From positions 1-30,395 of the IMG/VR virus record IMGVR_UViG_3300017751_000129: a stretch of 30,395 nt of DNA. One strand, written 5' to 3'. Positions 8,547 to 16,614 of this stretch are shown one piece after another (the stretch's first letter is position 1; the number at the start of each line of letters is the position of its first letter). Both the position numbers and the translations under genes were made by a program. Source of the DNA: a virus. The notes beneath the pieces were generated by a model. That model was given only the letters and a program-made list of their open reading frames with translations, had not been told where the DNA came from and searched no databases.

Positions 8547-11062
8547 CAGGCAATCCATTATCGGGGCATACAGCGGCAAACCACGCATCAGCAATGACTG
8601 GTAGCGGGGTCTTTACAGACAGTTTAGAAGATGGTGAACACATTACCAGCCCTTCGCTCACTAACATGCTTGAGGGTGTGCATGGTAACGGTATTATGCT
8701 GGAAGAAGACACAGCAGGTACAGCGAGCATTCGTGACAATCCCGAAGATTTACCCGGTGTCTGTGAGCAGGTAACTAACACTCACACTGTACGCATCGTA
8801 GGTGGACACGCTGTGCTTGATGGTGTATTGTACAAATTCGCAGGTGGGCCGGGTTCATCTCAAGATGTTGCATTCACCACAGGTAGTGCACACAAGCGTG
8901 CTACATACAGTGCTCTTAGTAGCGGCCAAGAAGTATTGATTGTTGTGTACATTTCAAGCGACACAACGAATCAATGCATCACATGGGAAATGGGCACACC
9001 AGTCACCACGGCATCGAACACATATCCTACCACACCTTCTGCTTTCCTCAGTAATCCAAAATCAAGTGGGCTTGATGTGAAGCAAAGTGTCGTGCTCGCT
9101 GTTGTTCGTGCCGTGTATTCAGCATCGGGTGGTGACCTCAATTTGTCAATCACTGAGAGCAATGACAAGCGTGTGTTTGTACGCCCAACCCCGATGTACA
9201 TGTCACCAGTAACCAGCGGTGTAGTAGGTGCTACTACAGCAGTTGCATCACACACTGCTCTTGATGCTTACAATCAAGATACTGGTGATTTAACCGCAAG
9301 TCGCTTTGGTGCTCTATGGCAATCATACAATACTGACGGTGACGCTGTATTGTATTACTCAGCAAAGGATTCGGGTGGTACACGCCATACTCATGTTCTT
9401 GGTCCTACAGGCTATGTTACAGCCTCTCCAAGCGGTACGAGTACATTCACCTTCAATGAAGGGCAAGTCTTTGTTCTCAACCCATCCACAGCAGTGCAAT
9501 TCAATCCTACGGGAACATTCCCTGCTGGTCATACAGTGTATGTAACAAACGATGCGGCTCACGATACTAACGCCATCACTTTCGACAACGCTGGAATTGG
9601 CATGGTGTTGAAAGGTAAAGAATCGGGCTTCTTTGTTTATACTGGTAGTGCTTGGAAAAATGTCATGCTTGCAAGCGGGGCGGTTTCTCCTAATGGTCAC
9701 GGAGCAAATGGACTCTTACAACTCTCCGATGGTGGTGGTGGGTTCACCAGCGACACCAAACTTAGTTGGAACAGTGGTACACCCGAATTGGTCGTTGATG
9801 GTAAACTCACAGTAACAGGTTTAATCGACCCGCCGGGACTTGTCATTGACGAGAAGGTGGATATTGCGGCCACAGGTCACACCACAGCCGCAGGTAAAGG
9901 CTTGCTGTGGGTCAAGAGTGATACACCAAACAGACTGTATTTCACTGACGACGCTGGTACTGATAAGAAGGTAATACATGCCACCGATAGTGTAACCGAA
10001 CTTACTGATGTGAGTGCTGTAGGTAGTGGTTCTATCATTACTACTGCCGAGCGAAACAAATTAACAGGCATTGAAACAGGGGCAACTGGTGACCAATCTA
10101 ATGCTGAGATTCGTGCCGCAGTTGAGGCGGCTACTGATTCCAATGTCTTCACAGACAGCGACCATACAAAATTGAATGGTATTGAGGCATCAGCAGATGT
10201 AACAGACACAGCGAATGTTGTCGCCGCTCTAACAGCAGGAACCAATGTGGCGATTGCGGTTGATGGTACAATTAGTGCAACCGACACCAACACTGAATAT
10301 ACAGTTGGAGATGGTGGGCTTACTCAAAAGAACTTTACTACCACACTTAAAAACAAATTAGATGGTATTGAAGGTAGTGCAGATGTAACTGATACAGCAA
10401 ATGTTGTTGCCGCCTTAACTGCGGGAACGAATGTGACTATTGCAGGTGATGGTACAATCAATGCAACCGACACCAACACTGAATATACAGTTGGAGATGG
10501 TGGGCTTACTCAAAAGAACTTCACTACCACTCTCAAAAACAAATTAGATGGTATCGAAGCAAGTGCAACCGCAGACCAAACCGATGCTGAAATCCGAGCG
10601 GCTGTTGAAGCGGCTACTGATTCAAATTTATTTACAGACGCAGACCACAGTAAGTTGAACGGTATTGCCTCAAGTGCTACTGCCTATGCCGATTCGGATG
10701 CAATATCGGCAGTTGAAGGAGAAGCAGATTTAGCGTTAGCAGGACAAGTTAATTTTCGTGCTGATGTTGGAGTAGTAACTAGCGACCCAACTCCAGCAAT
10801 TGCTGATTCGGGTACAATATATCAATTTACCAAAGGTTCAGCAGGAACTTTTACTTTACCTGCAAGCCCAACCGTAGGTGTTCAATATGTTTTAGTTAAT
10901 GGTGATGGTCAAGATATTGTTATTACAAGACCCAATAGCAATTATAAAATTAACGGCTCCACTTCTTCTACTGTCACCAATACTACCGCTTATGCCGCAA
11001 CTTCAATAGTATGTGTAGTAGCAGGTAGCAGTGGTGAATGGTTAGTATTCGGTGGGATTTGA
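8543..11062 (+). CDS. Tail fibre / receptor-binding protein with tandem repeats
   Basis: An 839-residue fibre-type protein. Residues 1-220 form a mixed N-terminal region that probably attaches to the baseplate. Residues about 220-480 are Gly/Thr/Ser/Asn-rich and beta-like. Residues about 495-725 carry 'KL(D/N/T)GIE..A' repeats that include two consecutive 62-residue units ('ADVTDTANVVAALTAGTNV', 'EYTVGDGGLTQKNF'). The C-terminal 110 residues form a compact beta domain with 'TFTLPASPTVGVQYVLVNGD', a style seen in marine phage fibre tips. Such 'KL.GIE.GA' repeats are familiar from cyanophage and other marine phage fibres and probably make a triple-stranded shaft. GGGAGAGGG precedes the ATG, which overlaps the previous stop. 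Confidence 0.75.
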   Translation: MTGNPLSGHTAANHASAMTGSGVFTDSLEDGEHITSPSLTNMLEGVHGNGIMLEEDTAGTASIRDNPEDLPGVCEQVTNTHTVRIVGGHAVLDGVLYKFAGGPGSSQDVAFTTGSAHKRATYSALSSGQEVLIVVYISSDTTNQCITWEMGTPVTTASNTYPTTPSAFLSNPKSSGLDVKQSVVLAVVRAVYSASGGDLNLSITESNDKRVFVRPTPMYMSPVTSGVVGATTAVASHTALDAYNQDTGDLTASRFGALWQSYNTDGDAVLYYSAKDSGGTRHTHVLGPTGYVTASPSGTSTFTFNEGQVFVLNPSTAVQFNPTGTFPAGHTVYVTNDAAHDTNAITFDNAGIGMVLKGKESGFFVYTGSAWKNVMLASGAVSPNGHGANGLLQLSDGGGGFTSDTKLSWNSGTPELVVDGKLTVTGLIDPPGLVIDEKVDIAATGHTTAAGKGLLWVKSDTPNRLYFTDDAGTDKKVIHATDSVTELTDVSAVGSGSIITTAERNKLTGIETGATGDQSNAEIRAAVEAATDSNVFTDSDHTKLNGIEASADVTDTANVVAALTAGTNVAIAVDGTISATDTNTEYTVGDGGLTQKNFTTTLKNKLDGIEGSADVTDTANVVAALTAGTNVTIAGDGTINATDTNTEYTVGDGGLTQKNFTTTLKNKLDGIEASATADQTDAEIRAAVEAATDSNLFTDADHSKLNGIASSATAYADSDAISAVEGEADLALAGQVNFRADVGVVTSDPTPAIADSGTIYQFTKGSAGTFTLPASPTVGVQYVLVNGDGQDIVITRPNSNYKINGSTSSTVTNTTAYAATSIVCVVAGSSGEWLVFGGI
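10181..10552 (+). repeat. Two tandem 186-bp units in the fibre gene
   Basis: Unit one is 10181-10366 and unit two is 10367-10552, each encoding 62 residues from 'IE(A/G)SADVTDTANVV' to 'KLDG'. A stretch of about 60 bases in each (from 10281 and from 10467) is almost identical, while the rest differs mainly at third codon positions. Partial copies of the same theme flank the pair, for example the 'AEIRAAVEAATDSN' segments near 10102 and 10585. In-frame units of equal length suggest shaft-length change by recombination under protein-level selection. Confidence 0.85.
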
Positions 11063-12058
11063 TTGTTTCCTGTTGTTAGTGGTGTGCTTAATCAAGTAGC
11101 GGCGGTTAATACTAATCTCTATAATTTGGCTTCTGTTAAAGCCATACATGAAACTGCCGGAAACAATGCAGTGGGAATTAACTTTAACGCTGATGCGGCT
11201 GATTCGGCTTGGATGACTGGTATCCAAGTAATAGGTACAGACATGTATATTTCAAATAGAGGGAATAACAACTCTTTTGATAGTACACATGTGTTATTTT
11301 CAAAGTTACCAATTAGTTCTACTGGAAACGGAGCAGTTGTAAGGCAAAACCCTACGGGATTAAGCATAAACAGTTGTGATGGTTTTGGTTTTGATAGCAC
11401 TGAAACAAAAATGATTATTGCTGACTTTGGCGCAAATGCCGTAAGAAGTGGAACCCTTTCTCAAAGTGGCAGTAGTTTAACAGTAACTCTCAATGGTAGT
11501 TCTTTATCCGCAGGTGGTGGAATTAGATACGCTCGCTGGAACAATGATGGTTCTAAGTATTACTTCGGCTACCAAAATACTAGTCCGGCCAACGGTACAT
11601 CGAAAATTAAACAATATGCCACACAAACAAACTATGTGGTACGAAGCGACGACGAACAATTGGAAAGCGTTGATTTACCACATGACATCATCTCAGACTT
11701 AATTTTTAATTCCGATGGCACTAAGATGTATCTTTCTCAACATACTGGATATATTTACGAATACGGCTTACAGGATGCTTACGATATTACAAGCGGAAAT
11801 CTCATTACTACTCTTAATTTAACTTCTTTCTATGGTATTGAGGGTACATCCCCTTGGCGACCAAGTAGTAATAAGGGAACAACACCTTGGATTACCGGTA
11901 TATCTTGGAATGATGATGGAAGTAAATTATATGTCAGTTCATTATGGGGTATGACTAAACAATCTAAAGTTAGTGGAACTGTTAATCCTTCAACTGTTAC
12001 CGGAGATGGCGGCACACGAACCAACACTATGCCAGTTATTGAGTTTAGAGTACAATGA
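11063..12058 (+). CDS. Beta-propeller-like adhesin or fibre-tip protein
   Basis: A 331-residue protein. The start is a TTG directly after the fibre stop, with GGTGGG 6 nt upstream; no ATG lies near enough to compete. The protein contains several copies of a blade-like motif, aromatic-(N/D)-x-DG(S/T)K-x-Y-(V/L/F): WNNDGSKYYFG near 153, FNSDGTKMYLS near 217 and WNDDGSKLYVS near 290, plus a degenerate FDSTETKMIIA near 111. Such repeats form YncE/WD-type propellers and are found in phage adhesins and other surface-binding proteins. It is the last gene of the plus-strand module. Binding to a host surface glycan or protein is the likely role; the ligand cannot be read from sequence. Confidence 0.65.
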   Translation: MFPVVSGVLNQVAAVNTNLYNLASVKAIHETAGNNAVGINFNADAADSAWMTGIQVIGTDMYISNRGNNNSFDSTHVLFSKLPISSTGNGAVVRQNPTGLSINSCDGFGFDSTETKMIIADFGANAVRSGTLSQSGSSLTVTLNGSSLSAGGGIRYARWNNDGSKYYFGYQNTSPANGTSKIKQYATQTNYVVRSDDEQLESVDLPHDIISDLIFNSDGTKMYLSQHTGYIYEYGLQDAYDITSGNLITTLNLTSFYGIEGTSPWRPSSNKGTTPWITGISWNDDGSKLYVSSLWGMTKQSKVSGTVNPSTVTGDGGTRTNTMPVIEFRVQ

Positions 12059-12062
12059 TAAC

Positions 12063-12069
12063 AAAAAAA
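12063..12069 (-). terminator. Oligo-T terminator of the replication module
   Basis: Seven A on the plus strand read as T7 on the minus strand, 3 nt past the stop of the last minus-strand gene. This is the expected form of an archaeal intrinsic terminator. It separates the two convergent modules, whose stops are only 14 bp apart. Confidence 0.5.
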
Positions 12070-12072
12070 TAC

Positions 12073-12297
12073 TCATTCTTCTTCATTCATTGAAGGGTGA
12101 AGATACACATTTTTTAAACGGTACGGCTTCAACTTCTTGATAGCAGGGTCTAACCAAAATACCCCACATACCTTACAGTGTAACAAGTACACTCGTTCAC
12201 TATCGTAGTCGATGAAGCGACCTGTAAGGCGACGGGGTATATCATGCGCCCCGCATATCTTACACTTCTGCTTCAACCTGTCCATCAACCGGCCCAT
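12073..12297 (-). CDS. Small zinc-ribbon protein
   Basis: A basic protein of 74 residues from the ATG at 12297, with GAGG 9 nt upstream. The frame is open to a TTG at 12327 and also has ATGs at 12324 and 12285, so the start is uncertain. It has two CxxC knuckles, CKIC and CKVC, about 27 residues apart, typical of a zinc ribbon, and a basic C-terminal part (KKLKPYRLK). It is the last gene of the block and overlaps out of frame with the 36-codon zinc gene upstream. A nucleic-acid-binding or transcription-factor role is possible; nothing decides it. Confidence 0.6.
   Translation of the reverse strand: MGRLMDRLKQKCKICGAHDIPRRLTGRFIDYDSERVYLLHCKVCGVFWLDPAIKKLKPYRLKNVYLHPSMNEEE
12110..12115 (+). 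terminator. Possible oligo-T terminator of the tail operon
   Basis: A run of six T on the plus strand lies about 50 nt after the stop of the last tail gene, inside the opposing zinc-ribbon gene. A short inverted repeat (CTTCA-5 nt-TGAAG, 12081-12095) sits between. Archaeal RNA polymerase terminates at T-rich tracts, so this could end the plus-strand transcript. Confidence 0.3.
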
Positions 12298-12370
12298 TCC
12301 AACACGCCTCGCAAAAATCACCATCAATTAAAACCATACAAGGTTCGTTACACAATGCACAGACAAGCAT
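12260..12370 (-). CDS. Tiny zinc-ribbon protein (36 residues)
   Basis: This short frame starts at the ATG at 12370, with GTGAT 4 nt upstream; another ATG at 12376 overlaps the thermosome stop as TGATG. The peptide reads MLVCALCNEPC, then DFCEACWNG, giving two CxxC pairs about 13 residues apart, which fits a minimal zinc ribbon or knuckle. The coupling to the thermosome stop, the RBS and the paired cysteines together suggest a real gene. Its 3' end overlaps the next zinc-ribbon gene in another frame. Function unknown. Confidence 0.5.
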   Translation of the reverse strand: MLVCALCNEPCMVLIDGDFCEACWNGPVDGQVEAEV

Positions 12371-12375
12371 ACTCA

Positions 12376-13881
12376 TCACTGATTTGGACGACGAGCAACA
12401 ATATCGTCAATACGAAGGATAGCATTGGTCACTTCACTCGCACTAAGCACTGCTTGGCGTACCAATTCAAATGGCTCAAAGACAGGCTCCTTGAGCAAGT
12501 CCTTGACACCTCCTTCGGTTACATCGGGGCCAAGGTGCACATCACCTTGTAGGATACCGTGTCGCATAGCGAGGATAGTGTCAAGAGGGTCATGACCAGC
12601 ATTCTCCGCAATGGTGGCAGGGATGACCTCTAAGGCATCGGCAAACGACTCGATGGCCATCTGTGCCCGACCGCCGATTTGTGCGGCGTGCTGACGCAAG
12701 TGCATAGCCATGCGAACGAATGAGTTACCCCCACCAATCACATACTTCTTTCCACTCATCACAAGGGAAACAACACCGAGTGCATCATCAAACCCACGCT
12801 CGACTTCTTCAAGTGTGTGTGATGTAGCACCACGCAACACCAGTGTTGCTTCGTTGCTTTCAACACCATCACCAACAAAAAGATACCAAACACCATCTTT
12901 TCTTTCACGAGTAATTGAAACCTCGGCGGCTTCCTCAATGTCTTCGGGAGTCTGTGCGATTTCCACGCCGCTCATTCGACTAAGTGCACGCATGGATGAT
13001 TCCGGCATACGGCGTACAACCATGATACCGTTCTTCTTGAGGTATGTGCATACCATGTCACTCACACCATCACGAACAAAGGCTACTCCACCATGGGGCA
13101 TTTCATTCACAATGTGTTTTGCACTGTCAATTAAATCAGCCTTGCTTGAACCCTTGAAAGATTGATACGACTTAGCATCAAGTTGAACCTGTACATTATC
13201 ATCAGTCTTTTCAGTTTCAAGACCGTTGTTGATAAGCACCATTCTTCCGTATGTGTTTTCACCTTCAAGCACAAAGTCCTTGTTGACAATCACACCTTCA
13301 TACAAGTACGAATCTTCAAGCGAGCCACCGGGAAAAGAAACCACCTTGACGCTTTCAGCATCGCCAGCCTTCTCCACTGCGCTCACGCACAGTTCCGATA
13401 CAGCGTCCAACGCACTTTCAAGGGTCTTGCCCGTGATTGCCGTCTTAGCCACATTGATGAGTGCGCTACGCTCGTCACTCGTCATAGCCACATCATTCTC
13501 AAGGAACTTAACGGCCATCTGTGATGCCTCGTGATAACCACGACAAATCACATTCGGGTGCAAACCCTTCTCAAACAACATCTCGCTGTTCCCAAGCAAT
13601 TGACCAGCCAGTACGACTGTGCTTGTAGTTCCGTCATAACACAATGCCTCTTGGGTACGAGCGACTTCTGCAATCATCTTCCCACCGGGGTGTGATACAT
13701 CCAACTCTCGTAGGATGGTTGCTCCATCATTGGTGACGATGACATTACCGCCACCATCAACCATCATCTTATCCATACCCATAGGTCCGAGCGTGCTCTT
13801 GACTGTTTCTGCTACAGTCTTAGCCGCCCGAATGTTGTGCACTTGTGCTTTCTCCGATTTTCCTGCTTCTTTCTTATTCAT
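12376..13881 (-). CDS. Group II chaperonin (thermosome-like) subunit
   Basis: A 501-residue chaperonin subunit of the archaeal thermosome/CCT type, which forms an ATP-driven folding cage. Signatures in order: VKSTLGPMGMDKMM (27-40), NDGATIL (51-57), YDGTTSTVVLAG (82-93), an apical region with GIMVVRRMP (285-293), FDDAL (364-368), GGG (383-385), ESFADALEVIPATIAENAG (411-429) and AILRIDD (487-493). It is somewhat shorter than cellular subunits (about 540) and ends without the usual Gly/Met-rich tail. The conserved GDGTT loop reads YDGTT. GGTGA lies 6 nt upstream of the ATG and contains the stop of the exonuclease gene. It may fold virion or replication proteins, or mix with host subunits. Family certain; role inferred. 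Confidence 0.95.
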   Translation of the reverse strand: MNKKEAGKSEKAQVHNIRAAKTVAETVKSTLGPMGMDKMMVDGGGNVIVTNDGATILRELDVSHPGGKMIAEVARTQEALCYDGTTSTVVLAGQLLGNSEMLFEKGLHPNVICRGYHEASQMAVKFLENDVAMTSDERSALINVAKTAITGKTLESALDAVSELCVSAVEKAGDAESVKVVSFPGGSLEDSYLYEGVIVNKDFVLEGENTYGRMVLINNGLETEKTDDNVQVQLDAKSYQSFKGSSKADLIDSAKHIVNEMPHGGVAFVRDGVSDMVCTYLKKNGIMVVRRMPESSMRALSRMSGVEIAQTPEDIEEAAEVSITRERKDGVWYLFVGDGVESNEATLVLRGATSHTLEEVERGFDDALGVVSLVMSGKKYVIGGGNSFVRMAMHLRQHAAQIGGRAQMAIESFADALEVIPATIAENAGHDPLDTILAMRHGILQGDVHLGPDVTEGGVKDLLKEPVFEPFELVRQAVLSASEVTNAILRIDDIVARRPNQ

Positions 13882-13887
13882 GTATCT

Positions 13888-14490
13888 TCACCATTCCACT
13901 TCTATCTCCACGACCTCTCCTGTTTCGAGGCTTCGTGAGGAAATGTAACCTTCGCTTTTTCCAAATTGATACAAGTCGTAGGTCAGTTTAGCATCGCTTA
14001 AGCAATACTTCGCAACCTCGTCATACTTGCCTTCTCTCCAAGCGATAGGGGCATCAGCACTGTTCATAAGTTTACTGGTACCGAGAGAATGTTTAGTGAG
14101 CATTCCAAGGGATGTGTCCACTTTTGAGGCAGACAAAGCCGCCTTACTCACCAAGTGTCGTGTGTCGATTACTGAATCGGATTTCATCAAGTCGCTGGCT
14201 GTCCAGCAATCAAGAGCATCACGCAGTACAGGTAGGTCAAAACCTTTGATATTATGACCAAGTATCTGTCCACCCTTTGCTACATGGTCAGCCAAGTCAT
14301 CACCCAATGTCTTTGGGTGTAGTGCCTTTACAGTGCTGTCACTGTTGAGTCCTTTGTTACAGTATATCGTACCATCACTTCCATCCCATGTGGCCACTAC
14401 TGATGGCTCAAACAAGTGAGTGTTCTTCCACCCTCCTATCTCATGTGAGAAGTTCGATGTTTCAATGTCCAGTGCCATTATGTCGCTCAT
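13888..14490 (-). CDS. DEDDy-family 3'-5' exonuclease
   Basis: A 200-residue protein with the three exonuclease motifs: ExoI ALDIET (D8, E10), ExoII GHNIKGFDLPVLRD (N80, D85) and ExoIII YCLSDAKLTYDLY (Y162, D166). The Tyr four residues before the last Asp marks the DEDDy subgroup of the RNase H-like fold, which includes proofreading domains and YprB/PolB-like exonucleases. It removes nucleotides from 3' ends of DNA or RNA. It overlaps the helicase gene by ATGA, with GGTGAT 5 nt before the start, so it is likely co-translated and may act in replication, repair or recombination. The polymerase here keeps its own exonuclease domain, so this would be a second one. Confidence 0.8.
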   Translation of the reverse strand: MSDIMALDIETSNFSHEIGGWKNTHLFEPSVVATWDGSDGTIYCNKGLNSDSTVKALHPKTLGDDLADHVAKGGQILGHNIKGFDLPVLRDALDCWTASDLMKSDSVIDTRHLVSKAALSASKVDTSLGMLTKHSLGTSKLMNSADAPIAWREGKYDEVAKYCLSDAKLTYDLYQFGKSEGYISSRSLETGEVVEIEVEW

Positions 14491-15878
14491 TGTGTATCAC
14501 CAATCTTTCGGATGTAAACCCGGCCACCGCTCTTGCGGCTCTTGAATAGGGAGGCACCATAGTCCTTGAAATGCCTGTCGGCTGTGCTCTTCGATACCTT
14601 TGTCTTCTCCATGTAAGTACCGATGAAGATGTTCTTCAATCTCCAACCATCTCCATGTGAATCAATTTCTTGTCCAGTGAGTTCATGATAACATGTTACC
14701 ATTGCTTCTTGGGCTTTGATTTGCTTTTGTTTGTTACTACCCACTTCAACTGAGTCTTCAAGCCACGCAATGAGGTTAGCGAATAAGTCCTTAAGAATTT
14801 CAAACGCCATGTCGATGTGATGTTCATTTACTTCCCACGACTCATCGAGTATGGCCATGTGAATTGAAAAGATACCCAAGTAGTTTTCAACAGCAGGAGT
14901 AAAAGATGCTACGATTTCACTCATTGAAGGACTCATCGTGTGAAGTAATTCATATATTTGGTCCGATTTATCGAGTAAAGCGTTTGAATAATTTACTGAT
15001 GGAGTAAACATTTCCCACATGTACTCTTGCACAATATCTTCCTTCTCTTCATTACTACTTTCTTCCCACGAAGTGAAACTAACCTCAGCCATGTTAAGCA
15101 AGCGGTCACGAATACGCTTTTCTGTGTTCCTAAAGTATTCGTAAAGGTCATCTTTAGTAATGTCTTTCTCAACAGGCTTCTTCATGAAAGTGCCAAGTCT
15201 ACGATTACTTACTTCTTGCCTATCGTCCATGTCCCAATGCTTGTAGTACAACAAGACACGCTGGAAGATACCTTTCGTCAACACATAGTCTTTGACTCCT
15301 TTTGGTGGGTATGTGGTAATCCACAAAGACACAAGTGAGGGGCACTCAATCTTATTACCCTTCATGTGTTTCACGAGAGTGTTGTTTCCACTCCCAACAG
15401 GGTTACAGGCTGTTTGTAAATACAACACGGTTTCTTGATTGTGTTTATTTGGAGTGAGTAAGATAGAACCCTCATCAAAATTGATTGCTTTACGACCAGC
15501 AAGAAGACCTTCCACGGTTTCATACTCTCCTGTTGGTTTATTGTTGTCATCCAGTATAGCATTCGTAGAACCAATCATTCCGGCATCAGTACCGGATGCG
15601 AATAGTTCAAAGGGAATGTTAGCGTTTTCCATAATGTCGCTAATGAAGTTCCAAGCAATTGACTTACCTGTACGAGATGGTTGAATCCAAAACACATGCA
15701 CTCTCAAGTCAAGATGTGAGTCGCCTGTAGGAAGGCGAATGTAAGGAAGAGTGGTTTGTCCTTGAATAAAAAAGAAGGAAAGTAAAGCGGGCATTTCATT
15801 CTTCATTGAAGTTAATGAAAAGTGTTCAAGGTATGCTTTCAAGATTGGAAATTTTTTAACGGCAGTGTACTCATTCAT
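14487..15878 (-). CDS. AAA+ P-loop ATPase, candidate replicative helicase
   Basis: A 463-residue ATPase. Walker A is QPSRTGKS (about 66-73), Walker B is AINFDEGSIL (D135, E136), a sensor-like WITTYPP is near 186-192 and an Arg-finger candidate lies in GIFQRVLLYY (R207). A helical middle part follows. The last 80 residues look like a winged helix, with 'SKSTADRHFKDYG' near 430. The layout recalls MCM-like or D5-like viral helicases, but the Walker A does not match MCM and I cannot fix the family. No other helicase candidate is visible among the replication genes, so it is the best replicative helicase candidate here. The ATG at 15878 follows a GGGTTGAT-like RBS; a TTG at 15887 is less likely. 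It is the first gene after promoter A. Confidence 0.7.
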   Translation of the reverse strand: MNEYTAVKKFPILKAYLEHFSLTSMKNEMPALLSFFFIQGQTTLPYIRLPTGDSHLDLRVHVFWIQPSRTGKSIAWNFISDIMENANIPFELFASGTDAGMIGSTNAILDDNNKPTGEYETVEGLLAGRKAINFDEGSILLTPNKHNQETVLYLQTACNPVGSGNNTLVKHMKGNKIECPSLVSLWITTYPPKGVKDYVLTKGIFQRVLLYYKHWDMDDRQEVSNRRLGTFMKKPVEKDITKDDLYEYFRNTEKRIRDRLLNMAEVSFTSWEESSNEEKEDIVQEYMWEMFTPSVNYSNALLDKSDQIYELLHTMSPSMSEIVASFTPAVENYLGIFSIHMAILDESWEVNEHHIDMAFEILKDLFANLIAWLEDSVEVGSNKQKQIKAQEAMVTCYHELTGQEIDSHGDGWRLKNIFIGTYMEKTKVSKSTADRHFKDYGASLFKSRKSGGRVYIRKIGDTQ

Positions 15879-15891
15879 TAGAATCAACCCT

Positions 15892-15914
15892 TTTCATCTT
15901 AATTGGTTTATATA
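15892..15914 (-). promoter_or_regulatory. Promoter A: TATA box and conserved initiator region
   Basis: On the minus strand the element begins with TATATAAACC (TATA box, centre near 15910) and continues AATTAAGATGAAA. All 23 bases are identical to the element at 27732-27754. The TATA centre lies 32 nt before the helicase ATG, so transcription would start within about 10 nt of the gene, giving a very short leader. TGAATA just upstream is also shared and could be part of a TFB-recognition element. Confidence 0.75.
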
Positions 15915-15915
15915 T

Positions 15916-16614
15916 TCAACGACGAACCTTTCGTTCTTGTCGTACAGGTTCTTCACTTGTGAGTATATCGACAAGCATTTTCCTTCTTACATCACCAAGT
16001 CCTTTGACTTTCTTGATGGATTCGGGGAAACACATTTCTTCTATGCTACCACACTTCTCAAGCAACTTCTCAGCGGTTTCTTGACCAATGCCGGGGACTG
16101 TCATAATCATGTCGAGGCGCAAGTCATTACTTGCCACACGGCGTATGGATTGCGCTCCGTGTTTGCTGGCAGGTTTGTGCAACTTACCATGCAAGCGAAC
16201 GATAAAGGAAGCGGCTTCACTTACATTGTTACAGTAAAACACTTGGCAATCAAAGTCGGACATAAGGCGAGCGATTGTACCAATCAGTTCGTTCTGCACC
16301 TTGGAATATGTGAGTTTGGTTCGCCCGTTGTTGCGTGCCATCGCAAGATACTTCTCAACCGTACCATGTACAACGATAAAGAAACGCTCATAGTTTGCAT
16401 CCATGTTGTCGAGTTGTCGCCACAGGTGTCCACTGTGACTTGATTGAAACAGGTCACCAACACTCTTGGCTTCGACACACGCACCACCCAATAGGTAGTC
16501 ACCAACAACCAAAGGTTTCCTTGCTACTACAAGACCTACCTTCTTAGCCTTGCGTTCTATAGATTCGCAAAGTAAACCACGCTCGTTACTGTCAATGTAA
16601 AGTTGAGGTTTCAT
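15916..16614 (-). CDS. XPF/Hef-family ERCC4 nuclease with helix-hairpin-helix domain
   Basis: A 232-residue structure-specific nuclease. Residues 1-140 form the ERCC4 domain: YIDSNERG (D8, E11), VVGDY (D39), then VEAKSVGDL (E48, K50, D54), matching the GDx(n)ERKx3D signature except that the Arg is Ala. Residues about 165-218 carry two helix-hairpin-helix units (TVPGIGQETAEKL and VKGLGDVRRKML) that bind DNA and dimerise. Archaeal Hef/XPF enzymes cut branched DNA such as stalled forks and flaps. It is the last gene of the RFC-to-XPF operon and overlaps the zinc-protein gene by ATGA, with GGGAG 5 nt upstream. Likely use: resolving replication or recombination intermediates. Confidence 0.88.
   Translation of the reverse strand: MKPQLYIDSNERGLLCESIERKAKKVGLVVARKPLVVGDYLLGGACVEAKSVGDLFQSSHSGHLWRQLDNMDANYERFFIVVHGTVEKYLAMARNNGRTKLTYSKVQNELIGTIARLMSDFDCQVFYCNNVSEAASFIVRLHGKLHKPASKHGAQSIRRVASNDLRLDMIMTVPGIGQETAEKLLEKCGSIEEMCFPESIKKVKGLGDVRRKMLVDILTSEEPVRQERKVRR

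Noticed and set aside
10181-10552. Repeats as a possible CRISPR array
   Set aside because: Units are long, adjacent, in frame and coding, with no spacers.
14487-15878. Calling the ATPase an MCM helicase
   Set aside because: Walker A QPSRTGKS and Walker B NFDEGS do not match MCM signatures; only a general AAA+ helicase call is supported.
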